Shown: positions 19,189 to 28,929, numbered from the stretch's first letter. The stretch: DNA of 64,000 nt from CAWBLP01 sp963789495 (GCA_963789495.1 CAWBLP010000008.1:186001-250000), one strand, 5' to 3'. The notes: generated by a model not told the origin, from the letters alone. Numbers and translations are program-made.

Positions 19189-20976
19189 TTGCAGCCGACC
19201 AATATCCGGGACCCCGACTACTTTCATAAAGTCGTCGATTGCCAATGGGCGTGCCCTGCGCACACGCCCGTCCCTGAATATATTCGCCTGATTGCCGCCG
19301 GCCGCTACGCCGACGCGTTCATGATCAACTGGCATTCCAATGTGTTCCCGGGAATTCTGGGCCGCACCTGCGACCGCCCGTGCGAGCCCGCCTGCCGCCG
19401 CGGCCGCGTTGAGGAAGAACCGGTGGCCATCTGCCGGCTGAAACGCGTCGCCGCAGATTACAAAGGAGACATCAGCGGGCGGCTGCCGAAGCCCGCCTCA
19501 CAGCGCAACGGCAAGAAGATCGCGCTGGTCGGCGCCGGCCCGGCCTCCCTGACTGTGGCCCGCGACCTGGCGCCACTCGGCTATCATTGTGTGGTCTATG
19601 ATTCGGACCCGCGCGCCGGCGGCATGATCCGCAGCCAGATCCCAAAGTTCCGCCTGCCCGAGGAAATCATCGACGAGGAGGTCGGCTATATCACCGATCT
19701 CGGGCCGGAGATGCGGCTCGGCCAGACCATCGACAGCCTGAAAGCCCTGCTGGCGGAAGATTACGACGCGATTTTCGTCGGCTCCGGCGCGCCGCGCGGC
19801 CGCGACCTGCCGATCCCCGGCCGCCAGGAAGCCGCCGCCAACATCCATATCGGCATCGACTGGCTGTCCTCGGTCTCGTTCGGCCATATCAGCAAGATCG
19901 GCAAGCGCGTGATCGTGCTGGGCGGCGGCAACACCGCGATGGATTGCTGCCGGTCCTCCCGGCGGCTGGGCGGCGATGATGTGAAGGTCATCGTGCGCAG
20001 CGGCTTCGAGGAGATGAAGGCCTCGCCGTGGGAAAAACAGGACGCGATGAACGAAGGCATCCCGATCCTGAACTTCCTGGTGCCGAAGGAATTCACCCAT
20101 CGCGACGGGCATCTGACCGGCGTGATGTTCGAGAGCGTGAAGGCCGAATACGACCCCAAGGGCCGCCGCCGCCTGGTGCCGACCGGCGAGCCCGACCAGC
20201 ATTTCGAATGCGACGACGTGCTGGTGGCAGTCGGCCAGGAGAACTCCTTCCCCTGGATCGAGCGCGACATCGGCCTGGAATTCGACAAATGGGACATGCC
20301 GGTGGTCGATGAGATCACCATGCAGTCCACCAATCCGAAAGTGTTCTTCGGCGGTGATTCGGCGTTCGGACCGAAGAACATCATCTGGGCGGTGGCGCAT
20401 GGCCACCAGGCCGCGATCTCCATCCACCAGCTCTGCCAGGGCGCGGACGTGAAGGACCGGCCGCCGCCGCTGGTGAACCTGTCGTCGCAGAAGATGGGCA
20501 TCCATGAGTGGTCGTACGACAACGATATCTCCGCGGACCTGCGCTACAAGGTGCCGCATCGTGAGCTGCAGATCGCGCTGACCAACATCAAGGCGGAAGT
20601 GGAGCTTGGCTTCGACGACAAGCTCGCCTTTGCCGAGGCGCAACGCTGCCTCAACTGCGACGTGCAAACCGTGTTCACCGACAGCGCCTGTATCGAATGC
20701 GATGCCTGCGTGGATATCTGTCCGGTGGATTGCATCAGCTTTACCGAGAATGGCGAAGAGGCAGAGCTCCGTACCCGCCTGAGCGCGCCGGCACACAACA
20801 CCACGCAGGAGCTTTACATCTCCGGTGTGCTGAAGACCGGCCGGATCATGGCGAAGGACGAAGACGTCTGCCTTCACTGCGGGCTGTGTGCGGAGCGCTG
20901 CCCAACCGGTGCATGGGACATGCAACGTTTCCTGATCGACGTCGCACAGGCGGAGCACGCATGCTGCAGCAAGTAG
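19189..20976 (+). CDS. FAD/NAD(P)-binding Fe-S electron-transfer subunit (GltD-like) of a 2-oxoacid oxidoreductase
   Basis: This 595-residue protein has a GltD-type N-terminal Fe-S region (CQWACPAH, CDRPCEPACRRG). A flavin Rossmann fold follows (ALVGAGPASLTVARDLA), then an NAD(P) fold (IVLGGGNTAMDCCR). The C-terminal two-cluster ferredoxin domain has CIECDACVDICPVDCI and CLHCGLCAERCPTGAW. It should pass electrons between NAD(P)(H) and the KorAB enzyme, directly or through its own clusters. The TTG start at 19189 is supported by GGAGGAAAGG 8 bp upstream. It overlaps korA by 16 bp, so the three genes form one operon. Confidence 0.88.
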   Translation: MQPTNIRDPDYFHKVVDCQWACPAHTPVPEYIRLIAAGRYADAFMINWHSNVFPGILGRTCDRPCEPACRRGRVEEEPVAICRLKRVAADYKGDISGRLPKPASQRNGKKIALVGAGPASLTVARDLAPLGYHCVVYDSDPRAGGMIRSQIPKFRLPEEIIDEEVGYITDLGPEMRLGQTIDSLKALLAEDYDAIFVGSGAPRGRDLPIPGRQEAAANIHIGIDWLSSVSFGHISKIGKRVIVLGGGNTAMDCCRSSRRLGGDDVKVIVRSGFEEMKASPWEKQDAMNEGIPILNFLVPKEFTHRDGHLTGVMFESVKAEYDPKGRRRLVPTGEPDQHFECDDVLVAVGQENSFPWIERDIGLEFDKWDMPVVDEITMQSTNPKVFFGGDSAFGPKNIIWAVAHGHQAAISIHQLCQGADVKDRPPPLVNLSSQKMGIHEWSYDNDISADLRYKVPHRELQIALTNIKAEVELGFDDKLAFAEAQRCLNCDVQTVFTDSACIECDACVDICPVDCISFTENGEEAELRTRLSAPAHNTTQELYISGVLKTGRIMAKDEDVCLHCGLCAERCPTGAWDMQRFLIDVAQAEHACCSK

Positions 20977-22835
20977 ACCGTGTGGAAGGTCTCCAGCGGG
21001 TCAATGATTTCGTCGTCAAGTTTGCCAACGTCAACGGATCGGGTTCCGCCAGCGCCAACACGCTGTTCGCGAAATCGGTGCTGCGGATGGGCATCGCGGC
21101 GACACCCCGCAACATCTTCCCTTCCAACATTCAGGGCCTGCCGACCTGGTATGAGGTGAGGATCTCCGAGGCCGGCCATCTCGCGGCGCGCGGTGGCGGC
21201 GTCGACCTGATGGTGGCCATGAACCCGCAGACCTGGGACCAGGACGTGAAGTCCGTCGTATCTGGCGGGTATCTGTTCTACGATTCCACCAAGCCGATGC
21301 CGCCGTCGAAGTTCCGCAGCGACATCGTGGTGATCGGTGTGCCGCTGACCGAGATGACCAACAAGGCGTATAGCGATCCGCGCCAGCGTCAGTTGTTCAA
21401 GAACATCGTCTATCTCGGTGCGCTGGCGGCGTTGCTCGACATGGACGTGGCCGAGATCGAGAAGCTGCTGGCCGAACAGTTCAAGGGCCGCGACAAGCTG
21501 ATCGCGGCCAATGTGCAGGCGCTGCACATGGGGCGCGATCATGCCCAGCAGAACCTGCCCTGCCCGATCGGCCTGCGCATGCGGCGCTCGAATTCGGTGG
21601 GCGACCGCGTGTTCATCGACGGCAACAGCGCCGCCGCTTTGGGCGCCGTGTATGGCGGTGCGACGTTCTGCGCCTGGTATCCGATCACCCCGTCCTCGTC
21701 GCTGGCGGAAGGCTTCATCCGCTGGTGCGGCCGATATCGGGTGGACAAGGCGACCGGCAGGAACAAATACGCCATCGTGCAGGCGGAGGACGAGCTGGCG
21801 TCGATCGGCATGGTGATCGGCGCGGCCTGGAATGGATCGCGCGCGTTCACCGCCACATCGGGTCCCGGCATTTCGCTGATGCAGGAATTCATCGGCTTGG
21901 CGTATTTTGCGGAAATCCCCGCGGTGATCTTCGACGTGCAGCGCGCCGGACCGTCCACCGGCATGCCGACACGCACCCAGCAGACCGACATCCTGGCCTG
22001 CGCCTATGCCAGCCATGGCGACACCAAGCATGTGCTGCTGTTTCCCGAAGACCCCTACGAGTGCTTCGAATTCGGCGCGTTGTCGTTCGACCTGGCCGAC
22101 CGGCTGCAAACGCCGATCTTCGTCATGCTCGATCTCGAGATCGGCATGAACGAGCGGCTCAGCAAGCCGTTCACCTGGGACGACAGCCGCAAGCTGGACC
22201 GCGGCAAGGTGATGACCGCGGCCGATCTGGATGCGGGAAAGAAGTTCGGCCGCTATCTGGACGTGGACGGCGACGGCATTCCCTACCGCACCTATCCCGG
22301 CACACATCCGACCAAGGGCGCGTTCTTCACCCGAGGCACGTCAAAGAACAGCATGGCGCGCTACAGTGAGGAGGGCGTGGACTACCAGGAGAACATGGAG
22401 CGGCTGCTGAAGAAGCACGACACCGCGAAGTCGCTGGTTCCCGCGCCGATCGTGCGGCCGGCCAAAGAGAAGACGCGGTTCGGCGCGATCTATTTCGGCT
22501 CCACCAGCCCGGCGATGGTCGAGGCCGATGAACTGCTGGCGGAACAGGGCATCCACCTCGACCTGATGCGGGTGCGCGGCTTCCCGTTCAGTTCCGATGT
22601 GCAGGCGTTCATCGAGGCGCATGATCGCGTGTTCGTGGTTGAGCAGAATCGCGACGGCCAGTTGCGTAGCCTGCTGGTGAACGAGCTGGAGATGGACCCG
22701 GCGCGCCTGCTGAAACTCGTGCATTACGACGGCACGCCGATCACCGCACGCTTCATCGCGCGGGGGATTGCCGATCGGCTCGAAACTCTCGGCTTCGGCA
22801 CCGCAACAAGCGCTCAGCCCATGGTGGCGTCATGA
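20961..22835 (+). CDS. korA: 2-oxoacid:ferredoxin oxidoreductase, fused gamma-alpha subunit (KorA-like)
   Basis: This 624-residue chain carries an N-terminal gamma domain (FVVKFANVNGSGSASANTLF) and a C-terminal alpha domain with the pyrimidine-binding YPITPSSSLAEGF and EDELASIGMVIGAAWNGSRA. It reversibly decarboxylates a 2-oxoacid, probably 2-oxoglutarate, to the acyl-CoA with reduction of ferredoxin. Substrate assignment rests on family and cluster layout and is not certain. The ATG at 20961 is chosen because homology starts at MLQQVDRVEGLQRVNDF; the stop overlaps korB as ATGA (22832-22835). Confidence 0.88.
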   Translation: MLQQVDRVEGLQRVNDFVVKFANVNGSGSASANTLFAKSVLRMGIAATPRNIFPSNIQGLPTWYEVRISEAGHLAARGGGVDLMVAMNPQTWDQDVKSVVSGGYLFYDSTKPMPPSKFRSDIVVIGVPLTEMTNKAYSDPRQRQLFKNIVYLGALAALLDMDVAEIEKLLAEQFKGRDKLIAANVQALHMGRDHAQQNLPCPIGLRMRRSNSVGDRVFIDGNSAAALGAVYGGATFCAWYPITPSSSLAEGFIRWCGRYRVDKATGRNKYAIVQAEDELASIGMVIGAAWNGSRAFTATSGPGISLMQEFIGLAYFAEIPAVIFDVQRAGPSTGMPTRTQQTDILACAYASHGDTKHVLLFPEDPYECFEFGALSFDLADRLQTPIFVMLDLEIGMNERLSKPFTWDDSRKLDRGKVMTAADLDAGKKFGRYLDVDGDGIPYRTYPGTHPTKGAFFTRGTSKNSMARYSEEGVDYQENMERLLKKHDTAKSLVPAPIVRPAKEKTRFGAIYFGSTSPAMVEADELLAEQGIHLDLMRVRGFPFSSDVQAFIEAHDRVFVVEQNRDGQLRSLLVNELEMDPARLLKLVHYDGTPITARFIARGIADRLETLGFGTATSAQPMVAS

Positions 22836-23887
22836 CCTACATTCCCAAGCCCAAACTGCATCACCCCGAGCTGACCAGGAACAGCCTCGGCTTCACACGG
22901 CGCGACTATGAAGGTGCGATCTCCACACTCTGCGCCGGCTGCGGCCATGACTCGATCAGCGCCGCCATCGTGAAGGCGTGCTTCGAGCTGGAACTGCCGC
23001 CGCATCGCATCGCCAAGCTGTCCGGCATCGGCTGTTCGTCCAAGACGCCGACCTATTTCCTGGGCGCGTCGCACGGCTTCAACTCGGTGCATGGCCGCAT
23101 GCCATCGGTGCTGACCGGCGCCAACCTGGCCAATCGCGACCTGATTTATCTCGGCGTGTCCGGTGACGGCGACAGCGCGTCGATCGGCATCGGCCAGTTC
23201 GCCCATGCCATGCGGCGCGGCGTGAACATGCTGTACATCGTCGAGAACAACGGCGTGTACGGCCTGACGAAGGGGCAGTTCTCCGCCACCTCCGACAAGG
23301 GCGCCAAGTCCAAGCGCGGTGTCACCAATACCGACCAGGCGATCGACCTGGTGGGCATGGCTTTGCAACTGGGTGCGACCTTCGTGGCGCGCAGCTTCTC
23401 CGGCGACAAGGGCCAGCTGGTGCCGCTGATCGAGGCCGCCATCCGCCATGGCGGTGCGGCGTTCATCGACTGCATTTCGCCCTGTGTCGCGTTCAACAAC
23501 CACGAAGGCTCCACGAAAAGCTTCGACTTCGTGCGCGAGCATAATGAGGCGGTGAACCATCTCGACGTGATCACCGGCCGCGCGCCGATCAAGGTGGATT
23601 ATGCGCCGGGCTCGGTCGAGGTTGTCACCCAGCACGACGGCTCCACGCTGCGGCTGCGCAAACTGCACACGGATTACGACGTGCACGACCGGGTGGCAGC
23701 GCTGAACTACATGCAGGAACGCCATGCTGCCGGAGAGATCGTGACCGGCCTGCTCTATGTCGACCCGGACCCGCGGGACCTGCACAGCCACATGAACACC
23801 GTGGAGACGCCGCTGAACGCGCTGGATGAGGCGGCCCTGGTCCCCGGCAACGCGGTGCTGGAGAAACTGAACGCCAGCCTGCGTTAG
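22832..23887 (+). CDS. korB: 2-oxoacid:ferredoxin oxidoreductase beta subunit (KorB-like)
   Basis: This 351-residue subunit binds thiamine diphosphate. It has the cluster-ligating CAGCGHDS motif near residue 35, a further Cys in GIGCSSKTP, and the ThDP/Mg motif GDGDSASIGIGQFAHA...NNGVYG. It completes the catalytic core with KorA. The start overlaps korA by 4 bp, giving tight stoichiometry. The enzyme is usually oxygen-sensitive, but forms linked to this GltD-like partner occur in aerobes. Confidence 0.9.
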   Translation: MTYIPKPKLHHPELTRNSLGFTRRDYEGAISTLCAGCGHDSISAAIVKACFELELPPHRIAKLSGIGCSSKTPTYFLGASHGFNSVHGRMPSVLTGANLANRDLIYLGVSGDGDSASIGIGQFAHAMRRGVNMLYIVENNGVYGLTKGQFSATSDKGAKSKRGVTNTDQAIDLVGMALQLGATFVARSFSGDKGQLVPLIEAAIRHGGAAFIDCISPCVAFNNHEGSTKSFDFVREHNEAVNHLDVITGRAPIKVDYAPGSVEVVTQHDGSTLRLRKLHTDYDVHDRVAALNYMQERHAAGEIVTGLLYVDPDPRDLHSHMNTVETPLNALDEAALVPGNAVLEKLNASLR

Positions 23888-24235
23888 TAGCCCGAAACCT
23901 TTCGTCCTGGCCCGGGCCCGACGCAACGCTGTCTGGCCCGGTCGCGCTTGCCCGGGCGCATGACCTGGTTCTATCCCAGGGTGATCCCTTCTGCCCTTGG
24001 ATGATCGCGTCTGAGTTGGCTGGCGCCGGTTGGCGATTGCCGAACGACGCGACCGCCGCGACGGGCCGCGCCGCATCCGCCATTGTGGATCCGTTCCTGG
24101 CGGGGGCCGAAGCGAAGCGCCTGACGGAAGCACCGGGTCGGCGCCTGGTGTCATCGCAGCGATCGAGGGCGGCCGCCTGCGTGTTCCTGGGCCGCGAATC
24201 GGCAACCGACGACGAGTTTACCGGTCCGCAGCCCC
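23888..24235. other. Convergent intergenic region
   Basis: This lies between korB and pntB, which are transcribed towards each other. I see several copies of GCCCGGG but no hairpin with a T-run and no convincing frame. Confidence 0.5.
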
Positions 24236-25645
24236 TCAGTGTCCCAGCGCCTGCACGATCTCCTCCGTCATCTTCTTCGCGTCGCCGAACAGCATCATCG
24301 TGTTCGGCCGGAAGAACAGCTCGTTGTCGACGCCGGCATAGCCGGACGCCATCGAGCGCTTCACGAACAGCACGGTCGCCGCCTTCTCCACGTCCAGGAT
24401 CGGCATGCCGTAGATCGCGCTCTTCGGATCGGTCTTGGCGGCCGGATTGGTCACGTCGTTAGCGCCGATCACATAGGCAACGTCGGCGGTGGAGAACTCG
24501 TTGTTGATTTCCTCCAGCTCGAACACCTCGTCGTACGGTACATTGGCCTCGGCCAGCAGCACGTTCATATGGCCGGGCATGCGGCCGGCGACCGGGTGGA
24601 TGGCGTATTTCACCACCACGCCTTCCTTCTTCAGCGTGTCCGCCATCTCGCGCAGCGCGTGCTGCGCCTGCGCCACGGCCATGCCGTAGCCGGGCACGAT
24701 GATCACCTTGGACGCGTTTTTCATGATGAAGGCGGCGTCTTCCGCATTGCCGCTCTTCACCGTGCGATCGCCGGTCGCGCCACCGGCCGCCCCCGCGACG
24801 CCGCCGTCGGAGCCGAACCCGCCCAGCAGCACGTTGAAGATGCTGCGATTCATGCCCTTGCACATGATGTAGGACAGGATCGCACCGGAGGCGCCCACCA
24901 GTGATCCGGTGATGATCAGCGCCAGGTTCTGGATGGTGAAGCCGATGCCCGCCGCCGCCCAGCCGGAGTAGCTGTTCAGCATCGAGACCACCACGGGCAT
25001 ATCGGCGCCGCCGATCGGGATGATGATCAGGAAGCCCAAACCGAAGGCCAGCAACGCGATCAGCCAGAACAGCACCTGATGCCCGCCGCTGGCGACAAAG
25101 CCGATGATCAGCACCACCAGCAGGATGCCCAGCGCCAGGTTCAGCTTGTGCTGGCCGGGGAAGGTGATCGGTGCGCCGCTCATCAGCGCCTGCAGCTTGG
25201 CGAAGGCGATCACCGAGCCGGAGAAGGTGACGGCACCGATCGCCAGGCCGAGGGACATCTCGATCAGGCTCTGGGTGTGGATCAGGCCGGGGATGCCGAT
25301 GCCGAACGCCTCCGGGGCGTTCAGCGCAGCGGCGGCGACGAACACCGCCGCCATACCGACCAGCGAGTGGAATGCCGCCACCAACTGCGGCAGCGCGGTC
25401 ATCTGGATGCGCTGGGCGACATAGGCGCCGGCGCCACCGCCGAGGACAATGCCCAGGATGATCAGCGCATAGCCGCCGCCGCTCATGCCGTGATGCAGCA
25501 GCGTGGCGATGATCGCCACCGCCATGCCGATCATGCCGAAGCGGTTGCCCTGGCGGGAGGTTACCGGGCTGGACAGGCCGCGCAGCGCCAGGATGAACAG
25601 GACCGCGGCGACCAGATAGGCGAGCGATGTGAGGTTGGCTGACAT
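24236..25645 (-). CDS. pntB: NAD(P) transhydrogenase beta subunit
   Basis: This 469-residue subunit contributes most of the membrane domain (about nine helices, first YLVAAVLFILALRGL) and the C-terminal NADP(H)-binding domain III. The latter has IIVPGYGMAVAQAQHALREM, HPVAGRMPGHMNVLLAEA and IGANDVTNPAA. With PntA1 and PntA2 it couples hydride transfer from NADH to NADP+ to proton entry. I chose the ATG at 25645 (MSANLTSLAYLVAAVLF); it begins 8 bp after pntA2. The three-chain arrangement is typical of alphaproteobacteria such as Rhodospirillum. Confidence 0.95.
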   Translation of the reverse strand: MSANLTSLAYLVAAVLFILALRGLSSPVTSRQGNRFGMIGMAVAIIATLLHHGMSGGGYALIILGIVLGGGAGAYVAQRIQMTALPQLVAAFHSLVGMAAVFVAAAALNAPEAFGIGIPGLIHTQSLIEMSLGLAIGAVTFSGSVIAFAKLQALMSGAPITFPGQHKLNLALGILLVVLIIGFVASGGHQVLFWLIALLAFGLGFLIIIPIGGADMPVVVSMLNSYSGWAAAGIGFTIQNLALIITGSLVGASGAILSYIMCKGMNRSIFNVLLGGFGSDGGVAGAAGGATGDRTVKSGNAEDAAFIMKNASKVIIVPGYGMAVAQAQHALREMADTLKKEGVVVKYAIHPVAGRMPGHMNVLLAEANVPYDEVFELEEINNEFSTADVAYVIGANDVTNPAAKTDPKSAIYGMPILDVEKAATVLFVKRSMASGYAGVDNELFFRPNTMMLFGDAKKMTEEIVQALGH

Positions 25646-25653
25646 CGGCGCGC

Positions 25654-26049
25654 CTAGCCCTTCTTCTTGAACATCGACAGCATGCGCTGCGTCACCAGGA
25701 ACCCGCCGAATATGTTCACCGACGCCAGCGTGACCGCAATGAAGCCGAAGGCCATCGCCCAGCCATTGGTGCCGAGGCCGGTAGCCAGCATGGCGCCGAC
25801 GATGATCACCGACGAGATCGCGTTGGTCACCGCCATCAGCGGCGAGTGCAGCGCCGGGGTGACGTTCCACACCACGTAGTAGCCGACGAAGCAGGCCATC
25901 AGAAAAATGGCGAGCAAGAAGATGAACGGCTCCACCACCGGGCCGATGGTCGGAAGTACGGCCTCGGCGGCGGCCTGGGCGTGTTGCGCGTGCTCGATGG
26001 CTTGCTGGGCGAGCCTTGTGGCCTCGTCCGCGAACTGGGAGGGGTTCAT
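25654..26049 (-). CDS. pntA2: NAD(P) transhydrogenase alpha subunit part 2 (membrane)
   Basis: This 131-residue small membrane chain corresponds to the C-terminal helices of single-chain PntA. It has three to four helices: FIFLLAIFLMACFVGYYVVW, LMAVTNAISSVIIVGAML and MAFGFIAVTLASVNIFGGF. The N-terminal 35 residues are Ala/Gln/His-rich and polar. It lies between pntA1 (14-bp gap) and pntB (8-bp gap). Confidence 0.93.
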   Translation of the reverse strand: MNPSQFADEATRLAQQAIEHAQHAQAAAEAVLPTIGPVVEPFIFLLAIFLMACFVGYYVVWNVTPALHSPLMAVTNAISSVIIVGAMLATGLGTNGWAMAFGFIAVTLASVNIFGGFLVTQRMLSMFKKKG

Positions 26050-26063
26050 CTCGATCTCCGCGG

Positions 26064-27203
26064 TCAGGCCGCCTGGGCCGGCTGGAAGTTCGGGTGCACG
26101 ACGACACCGCCGCGGGTCAGCATGACACCTTTCACGATGTCATCGCCCTCCGGCAGCTTCGGCGCCTGAGCCTCCTTGTCCCAGAATGTGGTCAGGAAGG
26201 TCAGCAGATTGCGCGCGTACAGCGAGGAGGCGGCCACCGGGATCCGGCCGGGCCAGTTGTGATAGCCGAGGATGCTGACGCCGTTCGACGTGACGATGCA
26301 CTCCCCCGGCACCGTGGCGGCACAATTACCGCCGGCATCTGAGGCGAGATCGATGATCACGCTGCCCGGTCGCATGCTGTCCACCATCGGCTGGGTGACG
26401 ATCACCGGCGCCTTACGCCCCATCACCAGCGCGGTGCACACCACGATGTCGTTCTTGGCGATGGTGGTCGCCATCAGCTCCGCCTGTTTCTGGCGGAACG
26501 CGTCGCTCATTTCCTTGGCATAGGCGCCGGTCTGGCCCGCGGTCTCCTGGTCTTCCACGCCGACGAAGGTGCCGCCGAGCGACTTGATTTCCTCTTTCGC
26601 GGCGGGGCGGACGTCGGTGGCGGAGACGATCGCGCCCAGCCTTCGGGCGGTGGCAATTGCCTGCAGGCCCGCGACGCCGGCGCCGATCACGAACACGCGC
26701 GCGGGCGGCACCGTGCCGGCGGCGGTCATCATCATCGGAAAGCCGCGCTGGAATGCGCCGGCCGATTCGATCACCGCGCGGTAGCCGGCCAGGTTGGCCT
26801 GGCTGGACAGCACATCCATCGCCTGCGCCCGCGTGATGCGGGGGAGCAGCTCCATCGCCGCGCAGTCGATGCCGCGTTCGGCGAGGTCGGCAACCAGATT
26901 GGAGTCGGCGAAGGCATTGGCGATGCACACCAGCAGGGCGCCGCGCGGGATCAGGCCGCGCTGCGCGTCCTCCGGCACCTGCACGGTGAACACGATTCCG
27001 GCGCCTGCCAACGCGGTGGCGGCATCGGTGGCGAGTTCAGCGCCGGCCGCGGTATAATCGGCGTCCGAGATCGCCGCGGACTCGCCGGCCCCGGCCTCGA
27101 CCGCCACCGCCAGACCCAGCCCGATCAGACGCTTCACGGTCTCCGGTGTGGCTGCCACGCGCGTTTCGGAGGCGCGCCGCTCCTTCAGCACCGCAAGGCG
27201 CAT
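26064..27203 (-). CDS. pntA1: NAD(P) transhydrogenase alpha subunit part 1 (NAD-binding)
   Basis: This 379-residue soluble domain I binds NAD(H). It shows the alanine-dehydrogenase-like fold with N-terminal LAVLKERRASETRVAATPETV, the Rossmann loop VIGAGVAGLQAIATARRLGA and VCTALVMGRKAPVIVT. The ATG at 27203 follows GAGGG; an in-frame GTG 18 bp upstream (27221) is possible but less likely. It is first in the pnt operon. Confidence 0.94.
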   Translation of the reverse strand: MRLAVLKERRASETRVAATPETVKRLIGLGLAVAVEAGAGESAAISDADYTAAGAELATDAATALAGAGIVFTVQVPEDAQRGLIPRGALLVCIANAFADSNLVADLAERGIDCAAMELLPRITRAQAMDVLSSQANLAGYRAVIESAGAFQRGFPMMMTAAGTVPPARVFVIGAGVAGLQAIATARRLGAIVSATDVRPAAKEEIKSLGGTFVGVEDQETAGQTGAYAKEMSDAFRQKQAELMATTIAKNDIVVCTALVMGRKAPVIVTQPMVDSMRPGSVIIDLASDAGGNCAATVPGECIVTSNGVSILGYHNWPGRIPVAASSLYARNLLTFLTTFWDKEAQAPKLPEGDDIVKGVMLTRGGVVVHPNFQPAQAA

Positions 27204-27535
27204 CCGTTTGACATCCCTCACTTATGGGCATGCGGCCCGATGCCGACCGGCACAAGGCTGCCTGTTTCCCGCCGCAGCAATGCACTCACATGCGCGAGCG
27301 TGCAAGGGGGCGCACCGAACGGAACGCTGCACAGCAGCATCGAGATGCCGCGCCGCGCTAGTCCGACGGCAGCGCGTCGAGACCCTGCCAACGCGGTCCC
27401 GGACCTGCCGAACCATCGGCCGCTCCCACCATCCGATCTCGCTACCCACGACACAAGCCGATCCTGACCCGCTGTGGCTAATGCCAGGTTAAGCGGAGTT
27501 CCGAAGCCTGGGCCGCATCGGCCGGCAGGATGATC
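27204..27535. other. Intergenic, upstream of pnt and downstream of the HNH gene
   Basis: The 330-bp gap must contain the pnt promoter on the minus strand, but no strong -35/-10 pair stood out. No gene or RNA was recognised. Confidence 0.4.
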
Positions 27536-28096
27536 TCAACTTTCCAGTTCAGCATCCCAGTAGAGGTAGTCGCGCCAGCTCTCATGCAGATAGTTGGGTG
27601 GGAAGGCGCGGCCATTATCCTGCAGCTCCCACGTGGTCGGCTGGCGCGGACTCATCCGCGGGAACATGCGGCACTCACGCGGCAGCCGCGAGCCCTTCCG
27701 CAGGTTGCAGCTGCCGCAGGCGGTGACGACGTTCTCCCAGGTGGTGCGGCCACCCCGGCTGCGCGGAATCACATGATCGAAGGTCAGGTCATGAGTCGGA
27801 TAGCGCTGGCTGCAATACTGGCAGTGGAACGCATCGCGCAGGAACACATTGAAACGGGTGAAGGCCGGACGCCGCGTCGACGGGATATAGTCCTTTAGCG
27901 CAATCACGCTTGGCAGGCGCATGGTCAGGCTGGGCGAACGGACCTCGGTCTCATACTCGCTCAGCACCGAAACCCGGTCGAGGAAAACCGCCTTCACCGC
28001 GTCCTGCCACGACCACAGCGACAGGGGAAAATACGACAGCGGACGGAAATCCGCATTCAGCACAAGCGCCGGGTAGTGGTGGCCACCGTCAGGCAA
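27536..28096 (-). CDS. HNH endonuclease domain protein
   Basis: This 186-residue protein has the HNH/McrA-type zinc finger: CQYCSQRY (first Cys pair), LTFDHVIPRSRGGRTTWENVVTACGSCNLRKG with the catalytic His in DHV, the Asn in ENV, and the second Cys pair. The N-terminus ALVLNADFRPLSYFPLSLWSWQDAVKAVF is typical of a widespread stand-alone chromosomal family of unknown target. A TTG start at 28096 is assumed, with GGGAG about 7 bp upstream; no ATG fits as well. It is not linked to an intein, phage or restriction genes here. Confidence 0.88.
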   Translation of the reverse strand: MPDGGHHYPALVLNADFRPLSYFPLSLWSWQDAVKAVFLDRVSVLSEYETEVRSPSLTMRLPSVIALKDYIPSTRRPAFTRFNVFLRDAFHCQYCSQRYPTHDLTFDHVIPRSRGGRTTWENVVTACGSCNLRKGSRLPRECRMFPRMSPRQPTTWELQDNGRAFPPNYLHESWRDYLYWDAELES

Positions 28097-28242
28097 GCAC
28101 TGCTCCCTTGCGTCCGGAGCGCAAGTCCTGGTGGCGCCGAGATTGCCGGCCCGCCAGATATTGTGCGCCGTCGAGAACCCAATTCTTTATGACAGACGCC
28201 ATGGTGGCCCGCAACCGCCGCCGGCCGGGATTCATCGGCCTG

Positions 28243-28272
28243 TCATGCGGCGCCCCATCATGCGGCGCCCTG
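28243..28272. repeat. 15-bp tandem repeat TCATGCGGCGCCC(CA/TG)
   Basis: Two adjacent copies (28243-28257, 28258-28272), with a partial third running into the stop codon of the esterase gene. This is a small local duplication next to coding sequence. Confidence 0.6.
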
Positions 28273-28929
28273 TCATGTCGCATTGGCGAAACCGCGTTGC
28301 AGCGCCAGACCACCCATCGCCAGTCCGGTGTCGTCGATGCCGTGACCCAGCCCGGGAATGAACGCGCTCTCCACCGACACGCCCGCGGCACGCAACGCCT
28401 GCTCCGCGTCGCGGGACCGCGAGGCCGGGACGACATCGTCCGCCTCGCCATGCACCAGCAGGACCGGCGCATGATTGCGGAGTTCGGCCGCCAGCGAATC
28501 GGGCACCAGCAGCGCACCGGAGAAGGCCAGGATCGCGCGCGGCGCCACCGCCCGGCGCAGCCCGGTGAACAGCGCCGTCATGGCGCCCTGGCTGAATCCC
28601 ATCAACGCATAGGCCTCAGCCGGCAGGCCGAGTCGGACCAGTTCGGCGTCGAGGAATGCATCCAGATGGCGCGCGGCATTGCGAACGCCCGCCTCCATCA
28701 CCTCCGGCCGCCGATCGCCCACCGGCCACCATTGCCGACCGAAGCCGGAATAATGCAGCTCCGGCGCATGCACCGAGGCGAACAGCGCATCCGGCACGCC
28801 GGGGCCCCAGTTCGGCGCCAGGTCGAGCAGGTCGTAGCCATCCGCCCCCAGCCCGTGGCACAGCACGACGAGCTGCTTCGGTTCACCCTGGGAGGCCGGT
28901 CCCCAGTGCAACGCTTCCAGTTGCTGCAT
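28273..28929 (-). CDS. Alpha/beta-hydrolase (phospholipase/carboxylesterase family)
   Basis: This 218-residue cytosolic serine esterase has the oxyanion segment LVVLCHGLGADGYDL, the nucleophile elbow GFSQGAMTAL (Ser in GFSQG), the acid Asp in VHGEADDVVP and the catalytic His in PGLGHGID. The family includes carboxylesterase YpfH and acyl-protein thioesterases. The ATG at 28929 is chosen (MQQLEALHWGP); an upstream in-frame extension lacks family similarity. It diverges from gluQ with a 44-bp gap. Confidence 0.9.
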   Translation of the reverse strand: MQQLEALHWGPASQGEPKQLVVLCHGLGADGYDLLDLAPNWGPGVPDALFASVHAPELHYSGFGRQWWPVGDRRPEVMEAGVRNAARHLDAFLDAELVRLGLPAEAYALMGFSQGAMTALFTGLRRAVAPRAILAFSGALLVPDSLAAELRNHAPVLLVHGEADDVVPASRSRDAEQALRAAGVSVESAFIPGLGHGIDDTGLAMGGLALQRGFANAT

